Shown: positions 55,693-63,390 of the stretch, one piece after another | Numbering within the stretch: the stretch's first letter is position 1 | How the letters are laid out: each line of letters begins with the position of its first letter | Position numbers and translations under genes: made by a program | DNA from: Corynebacterium wankanglinii | GTDB lineage: Bacteria > Actinomycetota > Actinomycetes > Mycobacteriales > Mycobacteriaceae | Assembly: GCA_014490595.1 (NCBI GenBank) | Contig: CP061031.1 | Location: forward strand, 868,001 to 932,000 | Direction of reading: 5' to 3' | DNA length: 64,000 nt | Notes under the pieces: generated by a model | Told to the model about the DNA's origin: nothing | The model's database searches: none | What the model saw: only the letters and a program-made list of their open reading frames with translations

Positions 55693-56584
55693 GTTCATGG
55701 TCTCCCCGATCACTGCCCGGAAATGGGCAGGCCGCTACCGGGAAGAGGGTGAGTTTGGGATGCAGGATCGCTCCAGCAAGCCGCACCGGATCCCAGGCAG
55801 GACGCCCGAGCATGTCAAGAAGAAGATCATCAACCTGCGCTGGCGGCTTCGACTGGGGCCAGCCCAGATCGCTGCGCGACTTGGTCTCTCGACGTCGACT
55901 GTTCACGCGGTCCTCGTCCGTTGCCGCGTGAACCGCCTCTCGCATATCGATCGTGTCACTGGCGAGCCATTGCGGCGATATGAGCATCCTCATCCGGGAT
56001 CGTTGATTCATGTCGATGTCACGAAGTTCGGCAACATCCCCGACGGCGGTGGACATCGTTACGTAGGTCGGCAGCAAGGCGCACGGAACAAGCTCGCGAC
56101 TCCGGGATTACCACGAGGAAAAGATCACAAGCCGCGCACCGGGACGGCGTTCGTTCACACAGTCATCGACGACCACTCCCGCGTCGCATACGCAGAAATC
56201 TGGTCGGATGAGCAGGCGAGCACAGCGGTGGGAGTTCTCGAACGCGCCGTGGCCTGGTTCGCCGAACGAGGCGTGACCGTCGAGCGAGTCCTATCCGACA
56301 ACGGGTCGGCATACAGATCCCACGCATGGAGGGACTTCTGCGCTCGGCTCGGCATCCGACACAAGCGGACACGCCCCTACCGGCCGCAGACGAACGGGAA
56401 GATCGAGCGATTCCACCGCACGCTCGGGGACGGCTGGGCCTATGCCAGGTTTTACGGTTCAGAGGCCGAACGACGCCTGGCGCTGCCCGGCTGGCTCCAC
56501 TTCTACAACCACCACCGACACCACTCTGCGATTGGCGGCGTACCCTTCGACCGACTCAACAACGTCCCTGGACATCACACCTAG
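55693..56584 (+). pseudogene. IS481-family transposase, 3' fragment
   Basis: Continues from the 5' fragment as MFMVSPITARKWAGRYREEG (the Met codon is shared with the duplication). It contains the integrase-type core: IHVDVTKFGNIP (Asp), HTVIDDHSRVAYAEI, RVLSDNGSAYRS (Asp) and YRPQTNGKIERFHRTL (Glu). The stop codon TAG (56582-56584) lies in the duplicated target sequence, outside the terminal repeat. Confidence 0.9.
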
Positions 56585-56585
56585 A

Positions 56586-56622
56586 GGCGGCAGGCACACC
56601 GCTGCCCTGGGCAGTGCTGTAA
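56586..56622 (+). pseudogene. 3' part of the 47-codon backbone ORF
   Basis: The remaining codons (completing E, then AAGTPLPWAVL and stop) of the ORF that begins at 45909. Excision of 46016-56585, which removes the element and one duplication, restores the frame exactly. Confidence 0.6.
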
Positions 56623-56711
56623 CGGCAGCGCAACCCCCGCAGCAGCAAAGCCGCTGCTGAAGTACCCAAATTGCACAGCAAATCACACTCACTCACATAA
56701 GGAGAACCATC

Positions 56712-57145
56712 ATGTCCAACCCCTTCAACAACGGCACCATCGTCGGCAACGCAGCTCGCGCACCGAAGCTGTTCGAGCACGCAAACGGTGGTGCGACGGT
56801 GAAGCTCAGCGTCTATGCGCCGCAAACACCTTCAAGAACAAGGCCACCGGCAAGGTGGAAAGCGAGATCGTGGAGCTGACCGGCTACGTCCAGGACGCTA
56901 AGAACCCCGGCGTATTCGGCTGCATCGGCTCCGGCGATCGTGTCGCGGTGAGCTACTCGCTGAAAACCGACGTCTACACCGACAAGGACGGCCAGAAGCA
57001 GTACCCGCTGGTCGCCCGTATCGACACCGTGCAGCTGATCGACTCCAAGAAAGAGTCCGCTGCGCGCGCAGCCCGTCGCGGAGGCGAGGCGGCGAACGCC
57101 GCCCTGGCTGGCGCTGACGCCGACAACGACGAAGCACCGTTCTAA
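56712..57145 (+). pseudogene. Single-stranded DNA-binding-like protein, frameshifted
   Basis: MSNPFNNGTIVGNAARAPKL then HANGGATVKLSVYA, where the frame breaks at about 56816. It continues as NTFKNKATGKVESEIVELTG, CIGSGDRVAVSYSLKTDVYT and RIDTVQLIDSKKES. The OB-fold SSB pattern (a GTIVGN start and a beta-strand rich core) is clear, about 144 residues in all. Plasmids and ICEs often carry such an SSB. AAGGAG precedes the start and a terminator follows. Confidence 0.75.
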
Positions 57146-57152
57146 CAACGAC

Positions 57153-57185
57153 ACCCCGCAGGGAAACCTGCGGGGTTATTTTTTC
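57153..57185 (+). terminator. Rho-independent terminator after the SSB-like gene
   Basis: accccgcagg-gaaa-cctgcggggt is a perfect 10-bp stem with a GAAA loop, followed by tatttttt. Confidence 0.9.
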
Positions 57186-57219
57186 AACTATTTCACGGTG
57201 TTGATCCAGCTCTTTCACG

Positions 57220-57590
57220 GCCTTACCCAACTGAACAAAACCCAACAGCCCTAGCATCAGCTTGGCGATCGGGGTGGAGTCTTTTGAGTAGGTCTGTCCC
57301 TCCTTGAGGAACTTCACCGACACTCCTTTGCTGACTAGCTCGTCAACAATGGCGTACAGATCCGTCAGTGAACGCGCGCACCGATCCATCGACGTGACGA
57401 CAAGCTGATCTCCTGCACGGACATATCGCATTGCTTCATCAAGTCCAGGGCGCTCACGCGATCCACCACTGGCCTTATCCGTGTATTAGGTGAAGACCTT
57501 CTCTGCCTTGGGTTGTTCAATCTGACGATCAAGGTTCTGATCTTTCGAACTCACCCGGGCATAGCCCACCTTTTGTCCTGAGATCGCACC
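57220..57590 (-). pseudogene. Serine resolvase remnant with in-frame stop
   Basis: On the minus strand: VGYARVSSKDQNLDRQIEQ to VFT, then a TAA, then YTDKASGGSRERPGLDEAM through VTSMDRCARSLTDLYAIVDELVSKG to LMLGLLGFVQ. There the homology stops before the usual ERxLIRER segment. So this is a TnpR-type recombinase with a nonsense codon near 57488 and a lost C-terminus. Confidence 0.75.
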
Positions 57591-57778
57591 CAACTGTTCA
57601 GTGATCTCCAGAGGCAGTGACGGTTCTGTTCCGTTAGTCTTGGAACTAACCCTAGCGAACAGGAAGTTTTGTCATTCACAAATTGTTCGCTTGGGGTGTA
57701 CCCATTTACGCTTTTCAGCTAAAGCCTTGCAGGCTAAAGGTGAGTAAGATTGAGCCTTCCACGTACTAAGGGGGAACG

Positions 57779-58324
57779 GTGATCGAGACAGTCGATGATC
57801 TTAAGGTCGCTCTCAATGTAGAGGACTTGCGGCGAATGAGTAGCGACAAAGTTCTTCACCTCGTCAAGATGGTGCAGAAAGAGGGAGTTAACGAGGCGGT
57901 CCTTACGGCGTTACGATCTATCGCGCCCGACACGATGTTCCAGTTTGCCCAGGCGATGGACGATAGTGTCCAAAAGGCTGTTGCCAGCAATGACCGGAGT
58001 TCAGACAATCTTTACGCGCAAATAGACACGTCAAAAGAAATACTCCGTCAAATTATTCACAACCCCAATAGTTCTGAGCAGGAACGCCAGGATGCACTTA
58101 ACCGCCTAGAGCGGTACGACGACAAACTATTTGAACATGAGTTGAACAATAAACGATTCAACTTGGAAGTGTTGAAGGTCAACAAAGAGGTAGTCCTCGG
58201 AATTGGAATTGCATTTGGCGCGGCCGGCATGGCCGCAGTTTCTCCAGAAGCCAGGAAATGGCTAGTGCAAAACGGAGGACAGATGGTTGCGAACGTAACC
58301 AGGAAAGCGCTTCCCGGCAGTTAG
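57779..58324 (+). CDS. Hypothetical protein with C-terminal hydrophobic segment
   Basis: A 181-residue protein with GTG start and a GGGGGAA site. It is largely helical and acidic (EDLRRMSSDKVLHLVKMVQK, ERQDALNRLERYDDKLFEHE), with one hydrophobic stretch near the C-terminus (about 146-162, VVLGIGIAFGAAGMAAV). I recognise no family. Lower GC than its neighbours. It stands alone between a dead resolvase and an IS6-family element, as cargo genes such as toxin-immunity or defence components often do, but nothing proves that. Confidence 0.6.
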   Translation: MIETVDDLKVALNVEDLRRMSSDKVLHLVKMVQKEGVNEAVLTALRSIAPDTMFQFAQAMDDSVQKAVASNDRSSDNLYAQIDTSKEILRQIIHNPNSSEQERQDALNRLERYDDKLFEHELNNKRFNLEVLKVNKEVVLGIGIAFGAAGMAAVSPEARKWLVQNGGQMVANVTRKALPGS

Positions 58325-58607
58325 AGAATGTGGGAGGGTTGTCGCTCGCCGCCGGCAGAGTGAGACCACCGATAGGAGAGGGAAGCTGGTCACGCACCAC
58401 AGCGCCCAAAAGTTGGGAGCGACGCTTTTGCCGAAGGCTGTTTGCCCTGTTTGTGCGGCGATGTCGCGGTTGAGGTCGGTGTACCCAATGGGACATTCGG
58501 GAAAACGCAACACTCCACCCCCTGGGGGCGGGTCGGGAATAAAATAGAGATCAAAGCGTTGAACTAGGTGTACGCCAAAATGAAGAACCGGCAAGGAAGG
58601 GGGAAGT
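58325..58607. other. Intergenic interval without recognisable gene
   Basis: No supported ORF on either strand and no clear repeat. It is interrupted by the IS6-family element at its right edge. Confidence 0.5.
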
Positions 58608-59450
58608 GGTGCTGTTGCAAAGTTCGGGCGACAGGAAGACCTGCGTGAAATAATCACAGCTATGGGCATCTTCTCCGGTCGGCATTTCCCCCGTGAAATC
58701 ATCCTGTGGGCGGTGCGGTGGTACTGCCGCTACGGCGTGAGCTACCGCGATCTCGAAGAGATGATGACCGAGCGGGGTGTGCCAGTCGATCACACCACGA
58801 TCTACCGCTGGGTGCAGAAATACGCCCCTGAGTTGGATAAGCACACTCGGTGGTACCGGCAGGTACCCGACTGGCAGGCCCGGTCCTGGCGGGTGGATGA
58901 GACCTATATTCGGGTCGGCGGCACGTGGTGCTATCTCTACCGGGCTATTACCGCCGGTGGGCAGACCCTGGATTTTTACCTGTCCCCAAAGCGTAACGTC
59001 GCCGCAGCGAAGCGTTTCCTGGCCAAGACCCTGAGGTCGAACACGATAACCGGGTTCCCGCGGGTGATCAACACCGATAAAGCACCCTCCCTGGCCAGGG
59101 CAATCGCCGAGTTGAAGTCAGAGGGAATCTGCCCGCAGACCGTGGAACACCGGCAGGTGAAATACCTCAATAACGTCATTGAAGGAGATCATGGGCGGCT
59201 GAAACGGATCCTCGGACCGAAGGGGGCGTTCAAAAATCGGACCTCGGCGTACCGGACGTTGAAAGGGATGGAAGCGATGCACTCATTACGGAAAGGCCAG
59301 GGCGCGATGTTTGCCTACGAGCAACCGAACCCGGATGCGGTGATCGTCAGCCGGGTGTTCGAGGCTGCCTGAGAACGCCGACCCGCAGCGAGCATCAAAG
59401 GATGAAGACTGGGTCGTCACGGCTCTCCGCCTGAAGTTTGCAACAGCACC
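58608..59450 (+). mobile_element. IS6-family insertion sequence, IS1628-like
   Basis: An 843-bp element with terminal repeats ggtgctgttgcaaa at the left and its complement at the right. The flanking 8-mers (ggggaagt and aaggcgcc) do not match, so no target duplication remains; that suggests deletion or cointegrate formation. The transposase is closest in my recollection to IS1628 from Corynebacterium plasmids. Confidence 0.85.
58662..59372 (+). CDS. IS6-family transposase (IS1628-like)
   Basis: A 236-residue DDE transposase: YCRYGVSYRDLEEMMTERGV (N-terminal DNA binding), WRVDETYIRVGG (Asp), VINTDKAPSLARA (Asp), NNVIEGDHGRLKRIL (Glu). Full length, no lesion seen. It is a diverged relative of the two IS26 transposases in this window and may cross-react with related ends only poorly. 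Confidence 0.93.
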   Translation: MGIFSGRHFPREIILWAVRWYCRYGVSYRDLEEMMTERGVPVDHTTIYRWVQKYAPELDKHTRWYRQVPDWQARSWRVDETYIRVGGTWCYLYRAITAGGQTLDFYLSPKRNVAAAKRFLAKTLRSNTITGFPRVINTDKAPSLARAIAELKSEGICPQTVEHRQVKYLNNVIEGDHGRLKRILGPKGAFKNRTSAYRTLKGMEAMHSLRKGQGAMFAYEQPNPDAVIVSRVFEAA

Positions 59451-59633
59451 AAGGCGCCGTTCGGACGTCGTAGGGGAATAGCGGTGGTGCAGCTCTAGGT
59501 GCACTGACATTTCACGGTGCATTTCACACGCCGCTTTGTTGCACATCACCCGTGCTGTTTCGTTGTGCGGTGCAGTGGCACATTGACTGGCTCTTCTGCT
59601 GCGCAATTCACTGCGCTGCGTAGTGTCTGCGAC

Positions 59634-59793
59634 ATTTCATTAACACGTTGATTGCACTGTGTATTGGGCAGCCATTTCATCGACACGTTTACTGCGCACT
59701 CAAATGCCCTGTCACTTTAATGACACGCGAATTGGGCAATAAAGTGGCTCGCCAGTCTATTGACACCCTTACTGCGCAACAGAATGACAACGA
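59634..59793. repeat. Four-unit 40-bp degenerate tandem repeat array
   Basis: Units start at 59634, 59674, 59714 and 59754, exactly 40 bp apart. They share a pattern: atttcat-N-gacacg near the start, actgcgca around base 18-25, and a gcc-like end. Stops occur in all plus frames, and 40 is not a multiple of three, so the array is not protein-coding. The rest of 59451-60046 has no recognisable gene, although shorter related gcgca/ttcac motifs continue on both sides. Confidence 0.6.
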
Positions 59794-60046
59794 CATTCTG
59801 CCGGCCCTTCTGCGGGCGTCTCTTCTGCACAGCACATGCACCGTCGTGCACGCCGACGTGCTGCGCACTATCTCCGCCACTTAATAGGTCAATTCGCTGC
59901 GCAGCGTAGTGACACTTGGCCCCGCTTAGCCGAGATTTCTTCGATTTTCGCCGAATCTCAGCGGTTTAACCGCAGCCGATGGCCTACGACGCCGACGGCA
60001 CCCTATTAGGCCCGCAGAAGGCCGTACAGGGCAGGGGAGAGCAGTG

Positions 60047-61393
60047 CTACAACTCCATACCGCCATCACGATCACGCTGCTGTTGCTGCTGGCGGCGCTT
60101 CTCGATGCGCTCGCGTGCACGCTGCTGCGCCCCGCCCTTCTTGCCTGAGGTCTGCGACTGCCTGAACAGCGTGTAACGCTCAAGCAACTCTGGGCTGCGA
60201 TGCAGTTCTTGCACCAGGAACTTCTTATCCAAGTGCTCCAACTGTTGTCCTGACTTCACCGCTTCTTCGATGATGATGGCGGCTTCATCTTCGGCGTCCG
60301 TGTGCGCGTTGCGGCGGATCTGATCAGCCTCATCGCGGGCATCCTTGCGCGTTACTGCAGCGTCGCGTGTGGCCTCGTCGCGGATGCTCGTGGCCTCATC
60401 TCGTGCTTTGCTGCGGATCGTCTCGGCGTCGCGCTCAGCCTGCTTACGGGCCTCGTCGGTCTTGCGAGTGATCGTCTCTGCTTCGCTGCGAGCTGCGGCT
60501 GTAATATCGCCCGCCTTGGCCCGCGCAGTCTCTTCGGCTCGTTCGAGCAGCTCGTCTGCTTGCGCTTCGGCCAGGCCCAACTCCTGCTCAGCATCCTTGC
60601 GTGCTTCGCTGCGGATCTCTTCGGCTTCTTGCTCGGCCTTCTCGCGTGCTTCCTTGAGCACACGCTCGGCAACCTCGCGAGCCTGTGCTTCAGCATTCTC
60701 CTGTACGCGCTGGGCTGCTTCGCGGGCTTCTTGCGCCTGTTCAAGTTCCTTAGCAGCCTGCTCGCGGTCACGATCAATTGCGTCCATGTCGCGCTGCACG
60801 GATCGCTTCTTGACTTCCACATCATCCTCGCGCTTGGCGAGATCGCGCTCCCGGTCTTGTTGCTCGGTGTAGCGGTCGAGGTTGAGTGACTCGTCATGAC
60901 GTTCGGAGACTTCTAGTTCCACCGGATAGCCGAGCGAGTGCATGTGTTCGCGCAGGCCCCGTTGCGCGTCGATGAACTTCTGGTTACCCGAGATCTGCTT
61001 GCCCTTCTTCGGGCCGGATGTGTACCGCACTGAGGTGTCAGTGTTGTACGCGATGCCGGGGCGGCAACGGAGCTTGTCGGGATCTTCGGGCTTCGGTGAG
61101 AACGTATCCGCCTGGAACTGGATGTGTGGCGTTGATTCGTCAAAGTTCATATCACCGCCAGCGACTGCGTCGATACCGCCGGGGATGAAGTTTTCTGCAA
61201 GCCAGCGCATTGACTCTTCGAGGTACTGCTTTGCTTCCTCGTAGTCGCGGGCGACATAGCGCGGACGTTTCACTTCGCGCCCGTCCACCTCACTGGTGTA
61301 GTAGTCGGGGATCTCCTTGCACATCGACTTCGGCAGATACACGACGAACAGCGACGTCTTGAAACTGTTCTTCTGCACGCGCACTCCGTCCAT
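60047..61393 (-). CDS. MobV/Pre-like mobilization protein, N-terminally truncated, long coiled coil
   Basis: A 448-residue protein. Residues about 60-165 resemble MobV/Pre relaxases (FIPGGIDAVAGGDMNFDESTPHIQFQADTF, then KFIDAQRGLREHMHSLGYPVELEV). Residues about 175-400 are a continuous Glu/Arg/Ala-rich coiled coil, and the end is Gln/Arg-rich. The N-terminal ~80 residues of MobV proteins, including the first motif, are absent, and an upstream stop blocks extension. The metal motif normally HxDESTPHxH reads NFDESTPHIQ here. It may be a degenerate relaxase, or a coiled-coil protein that now has another role. Confidence 0.65.
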   Translation of the reverse strand: MDGVRVQKNSFKTSLFVVYLPKSMCKEIPDYYTSEVDGREVKRPRYVARDYEEAKQYLEESMRWLAENFIPGGIDAVAGGDMNFDESTPHIQFQADTFSPKPEDPDKLRCRPGIAYNTDTSVRYTSGPKKGKQISGNQKFIDAQRGLREHMHSLGYPVELEVSERHDESLNLDRYTEQQDRERDLAKREDDVEVKKRSVQRDMDAIDRDREQAAKELEQAQEAREAAQRVQENAEAQAREVAERVLKEAREKAEQEAEEIRSEARKDAEQELGLAEAQADELLERAEETARAKAGDITAAARSEAETITRKTDEARKQAERDAETIRSKARDEATSIRDEATRDAAVTRKDARDEADQIRRNAHTDAEDEAAIIIEEAVKSGQQLEHLDKKFLVQELHRSPELLERYTLFRQSQTSGKKGGAQQRARERIEKRRQQQQQRDRDGGMEL

Positions 61394-61754
61394 CCGAGGC
61401 GTCTACGGCCGCCACAGGGCCGTACAGCCGCTGCCACAAAGATGAACCAATCGAGTCGCGGCGCTACACATTTGCATCAACAGCTGCCGCTGGATCTGCT
61501 GCGAGCGGGCGCTCGCGAAACACACGTCGCTGGCGGTGCTCATCACATGCGCTGTCGCGCATATGGCCGCCGCGAGCGTGATACGTCTGCACCGATAGTG
61601 TGCTTGTGGCACGGGCCGATATGGAGTGTATTACTCGGACCCGTGTCGTTACCCCCGCAGCAGCATCAACACCGCCTTGTGGCGGATAGCTCGCTGCGGG
61701 ATTTGGAACACCCTGCAATAACCGCCTGACGGCGGTGCCAGAGTGCAGGGTGTA

Positions 61755-61934
61755 GCTGTGCGCACCACGTAGGCGATGTCGGTCTTGCCGTTCGGTTAGA
61801 CACCTTTTGCTCGCAGGCTCGCTGCAGGTGTCTCGATGACGCGGGAAGACGCCGCAAGCGGCGTTTCCACCCGTCATCGGCCCTTACTTTAAGACCGACA
61901 TACAACGACTGACGCCGTATGTGGTGCGCACAGC
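61755..61934. ncRNA. Candidate structured RNA or single-strand origin, nested stems
   Basis: A 14-bp perfect outer stem, gctgtgcgcaccac (61755-61768) with gtggtgcgcacagc (61921-61934). Inside it is an 11-bp stem, atgtcggtctt (61776-61786) with aagaccgacat (61891-61901), which encloses two hairpins: gacacct/aggtgtc (61799-61832) and gatgacg/cgtcatc with inner acgccgc/gcggcgt (61835-61878). A further 9-bp hairpin (61709-61752) lies just upstream. All arms are perfect. Strand of any transcript is unknown. Confidence 0.5.
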
Positions 61935-61937
61935 GTG

Positions 61938-62041
61938 GCGACCTGCAGGTTTTGCGTAGGCACCATGTGCGCTTCGCGCATCAACGGGCCGTTTCGGGTA
62001 AGGGTCGAAGACCACGTAAAGACCCGAAACACGCAGGTCGC
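61938..62041. other. Second nested stem domain
   Basis: gcgacctgc (61938-61946) pairs with gcaggtcgc (62033-62041). Inside are atgtgcgc-ttc-gcgcat (61965-61981) and gtttcgggt (61991-61999) with acccgaaac (62022-62030). It adjoins the first structured domain directly. Confidence 0.5.
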
Positions 62042-62060
62042 AGCCCCCTTCTGTGTCAAA

Positions 62061-62114
62061 ACCCCTATATATTTGTCGTTATAGGGGTAGAAGGGGGAAA
62101 AGGGCATAAGGGGG
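62061..62114 (+). other. Hairpin overlapping a G-quadruplex motif
   Basis: acccctata (62061-62069) pairs with tataggggt (62080-62088) across a 10-nt loop. The last G-run of that stem is also the first of four runs (62084-62087, 62093-62097, 62102-62104, 62110-62114) with loops of 4-5 nt, a standard G4 motif. The two structures exclude each other. Confidence 0.5.
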
Positions 62115-62333
62115 TGCGACGCCTCCGCTGCGCTCCGGCGCTCGGCATAGCCGAGGCACTGCACCGGGTATTACTACTCGCTGGCGCTCGCATAACCCGG
62201 TGCCCGGCGCTGGCGCGCCGCCCCTTACAGCCCCAGTCTCAGACCTCGCTCGCTCGGTCTGGCTGGTGCTGTCTTGCCCTCCGCTTGCGCTCCGGTCAAG
62301 ATGCCCAATAGTGCAGCTGGCGCTGCACCTTGT

Positions 62334-62437
62334 GTGATGACCCATGCTCCGCATCACGACACTGCTAGCAATCCGATATATCTTGTTGATATACATTCGG
62401 ATATGCCAGCATCGATGTGTCGTGTTTGGGTCATCAC
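62334..62437. repeat. 104-bp nested dyad with AT-rich core
   Basis: gtgatgaccc (62334-62343) and gggtcatcac (62428-62437) are outer arms; cacgacac (62355-62362) and gtgtcgtg (62417-62424) are middle arms; atccga.tatatc and gatata.cattcggat (62371-62402) form the AT-rich centre. All three share nearly one centre of symmetry (about 62386-62389). Confidence 0.6.
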
Positions 62438-62915
62438 GAAACGCTCCATAACGGCAAGCCTGCCGAGATGGATATTGGCGTTTCTACCGACGCGGCATAA
62501 TGCGGCGTCCGCCGCATACCATCTGCCGTCGCGGTCACAACTTCAGCAACATGACTGTTGCTGAAATCTGCTCTGTCCGCGCTGCTGCACGCCCTCAACC
62601 CACGGCCACAGCTATCGGCATATCTCGTCGCGCACGACACCATGCCTGCTGCGGCCGCGCATCACAGCAGCGCGACACACCGCCAGCCATGTGGCGGATG
62701 ATCCAGGCGACGGGGCAGGTGTGTATATGCCCCGTCGCCGATACCGGCGCAAGCATCGTGACAGTGTCACGTGTAGCGGTGCCGCAGCCACCCGCACACA
62801 CGCGAAAACCCCGCCCTTGCGAGCGGGGTGTGTGGCGACATCAAACGTGACGGCTGTACGTCGTCACGCCGCGTGGCCGTACACACATGAGGTGATTGCG
62901 TGTACGGCTAAAGGG

Positions 62916-63215
62916 TTAGTCGGGTACAACTTCTAGATGCCGCTTCGGCTTACTGCCCTCGGTGCTCTCAGGCGTGTCGCCGTCACCGTTCTCAGGTGTA
63001 TCGCTGTCCCCTTCGGTGCTGGCGGACTTGTCACCGTCCCCTTCGGTGCTGGCGGACTTGTCACCGTCGAGATTCACCTCGAACTCTTCGGCATACTTGC
63101 GCAACTGCGCAAGGCGCTCCTTTGTCGCTTTGTGTGCACGGCGCGCCTCGTTCACGGTATCTTTTGCTTGCTGCTCATCGCGCAGCGCTGCTGCGTAATC
63201 GTCTCTGAAAGACAT
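62916..63215 (-). CDS. Small acidic-tailed coiled-coil protein
   Basis: A 99-residue protein, start MSFRDDYAAALRDEQQAKDT with AAGGAG upstream. Residues 1-50 are helical and coiled-coil-like; the rest is acidic and low-complexity (Asp/Glu/Ser/Thr/Gly) with a 10-residue duplication (GDKSASTEGD twice), encoded by a perfect 30-bp direct repeat at 63006-63035 and 63036-63065. No family recognised. Similar small proteins accompany mobilization modules of actinobacterial plasmids. Confidence 0.6.
   Translation of the reverse strand: MSFRDDYAAALRDEQQAKDTVNEARRAHKATKERLAQLRKYAEEFEVNLDGDKSASTEGDGDKSASTEGDSDTPENGDGDTPESTEGSKPKRHLEVVPD
63006..63065. repeat. Two perfect 30-bp tandem repeats inside the acidic-tail gene
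   Basis: The unit starting gtccccttcggtgctggc occurs twice in immediate succession. A length of 30 bp keeps the frame, so copy number can vary without breaking the protein. Confidence 0.85.
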
Positions 63216-63390
63216 GGTTTGTTCTCCTTGGTTGAATGAACTGTTTATTTGGACTCGGGGCACGACGGTGGAGCGCGCGCGCGTGTGTAGTAACACGGCC
63301 ATCACCCATCAGCCCTCGCACTCAGTTCAAGACCCAGCCTGACTAGCTGAGCTAAGCGGCGGGATCTCGTCGTAGGCGGGTTTGTCCGCA

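Larger units (their letters stand above)
46016..56579 (+). mobile_element. Tn5564-like cmx transposon (IS481-family transposase), carrying nested inserts
   Basis: Perfect 22-bp inverted repeats (46016-46037, starting tgtgatgtccaggga; and 56558-56579) bound the element. A 6-bp duplication cctaga (46010-46015 and 56580-56585) flanks it, matching the NCTAGN target of IS481-family elements. Without the inserted Tn5393 the unit is about 2.45 kb and holds cmx plus the transposase, the known content of Tn5564 from Corynebacterium striatum plasmid pTP10. Confidence 0.85.
61394..62915. other. 1.5-kb structured non-coding region, origin-like
   Basis: No ORF here looks real: codon use is poor in every frame and there are many stops. 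The interval is full of perfect inverted repeats (see separate entries), an AT-rich core at 62371-62402, G-runs at 62084-62114, and GC hairpins such as gcaccgggt/acccggtgc at 62161-62203. It lies directly upstream of the MobV-like gene. A replication or transfer origin, or structured RNAs, would explain this better than coding. Confidence 0.55.

Noticed and set aside
59500..59840. The repeat array as a CRISPR
   Set aside because: Units are degenerate (far below CRISPR repeat identity), abut without unique spacers, and no cas genes are present.
61394..61480. A frameshifted N-terminus for the MobV-like gene
   Set aside because: None of the three upstream frames shows recognisable MobV sequence, so simple frame correction does not help; truncation is the simpler reading.
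61403..62311. Several 70-137-codon ORFs on both strands in the structured region
   Set aside because: They cover perfect inverted repeats, have no ribosome-binding sites and show Arg/Cys/Pro/Ala-rich compositions typical of non-coding GC-rich DNA.
63323..63370. A tRNA-like stretch on the minus strand (gccgcttagctcagctagtc...)
   Set aside because: The D-arm-like sequence looks convincing, but no T arm or acceptor partner follows and the anticodon stem does not pair.
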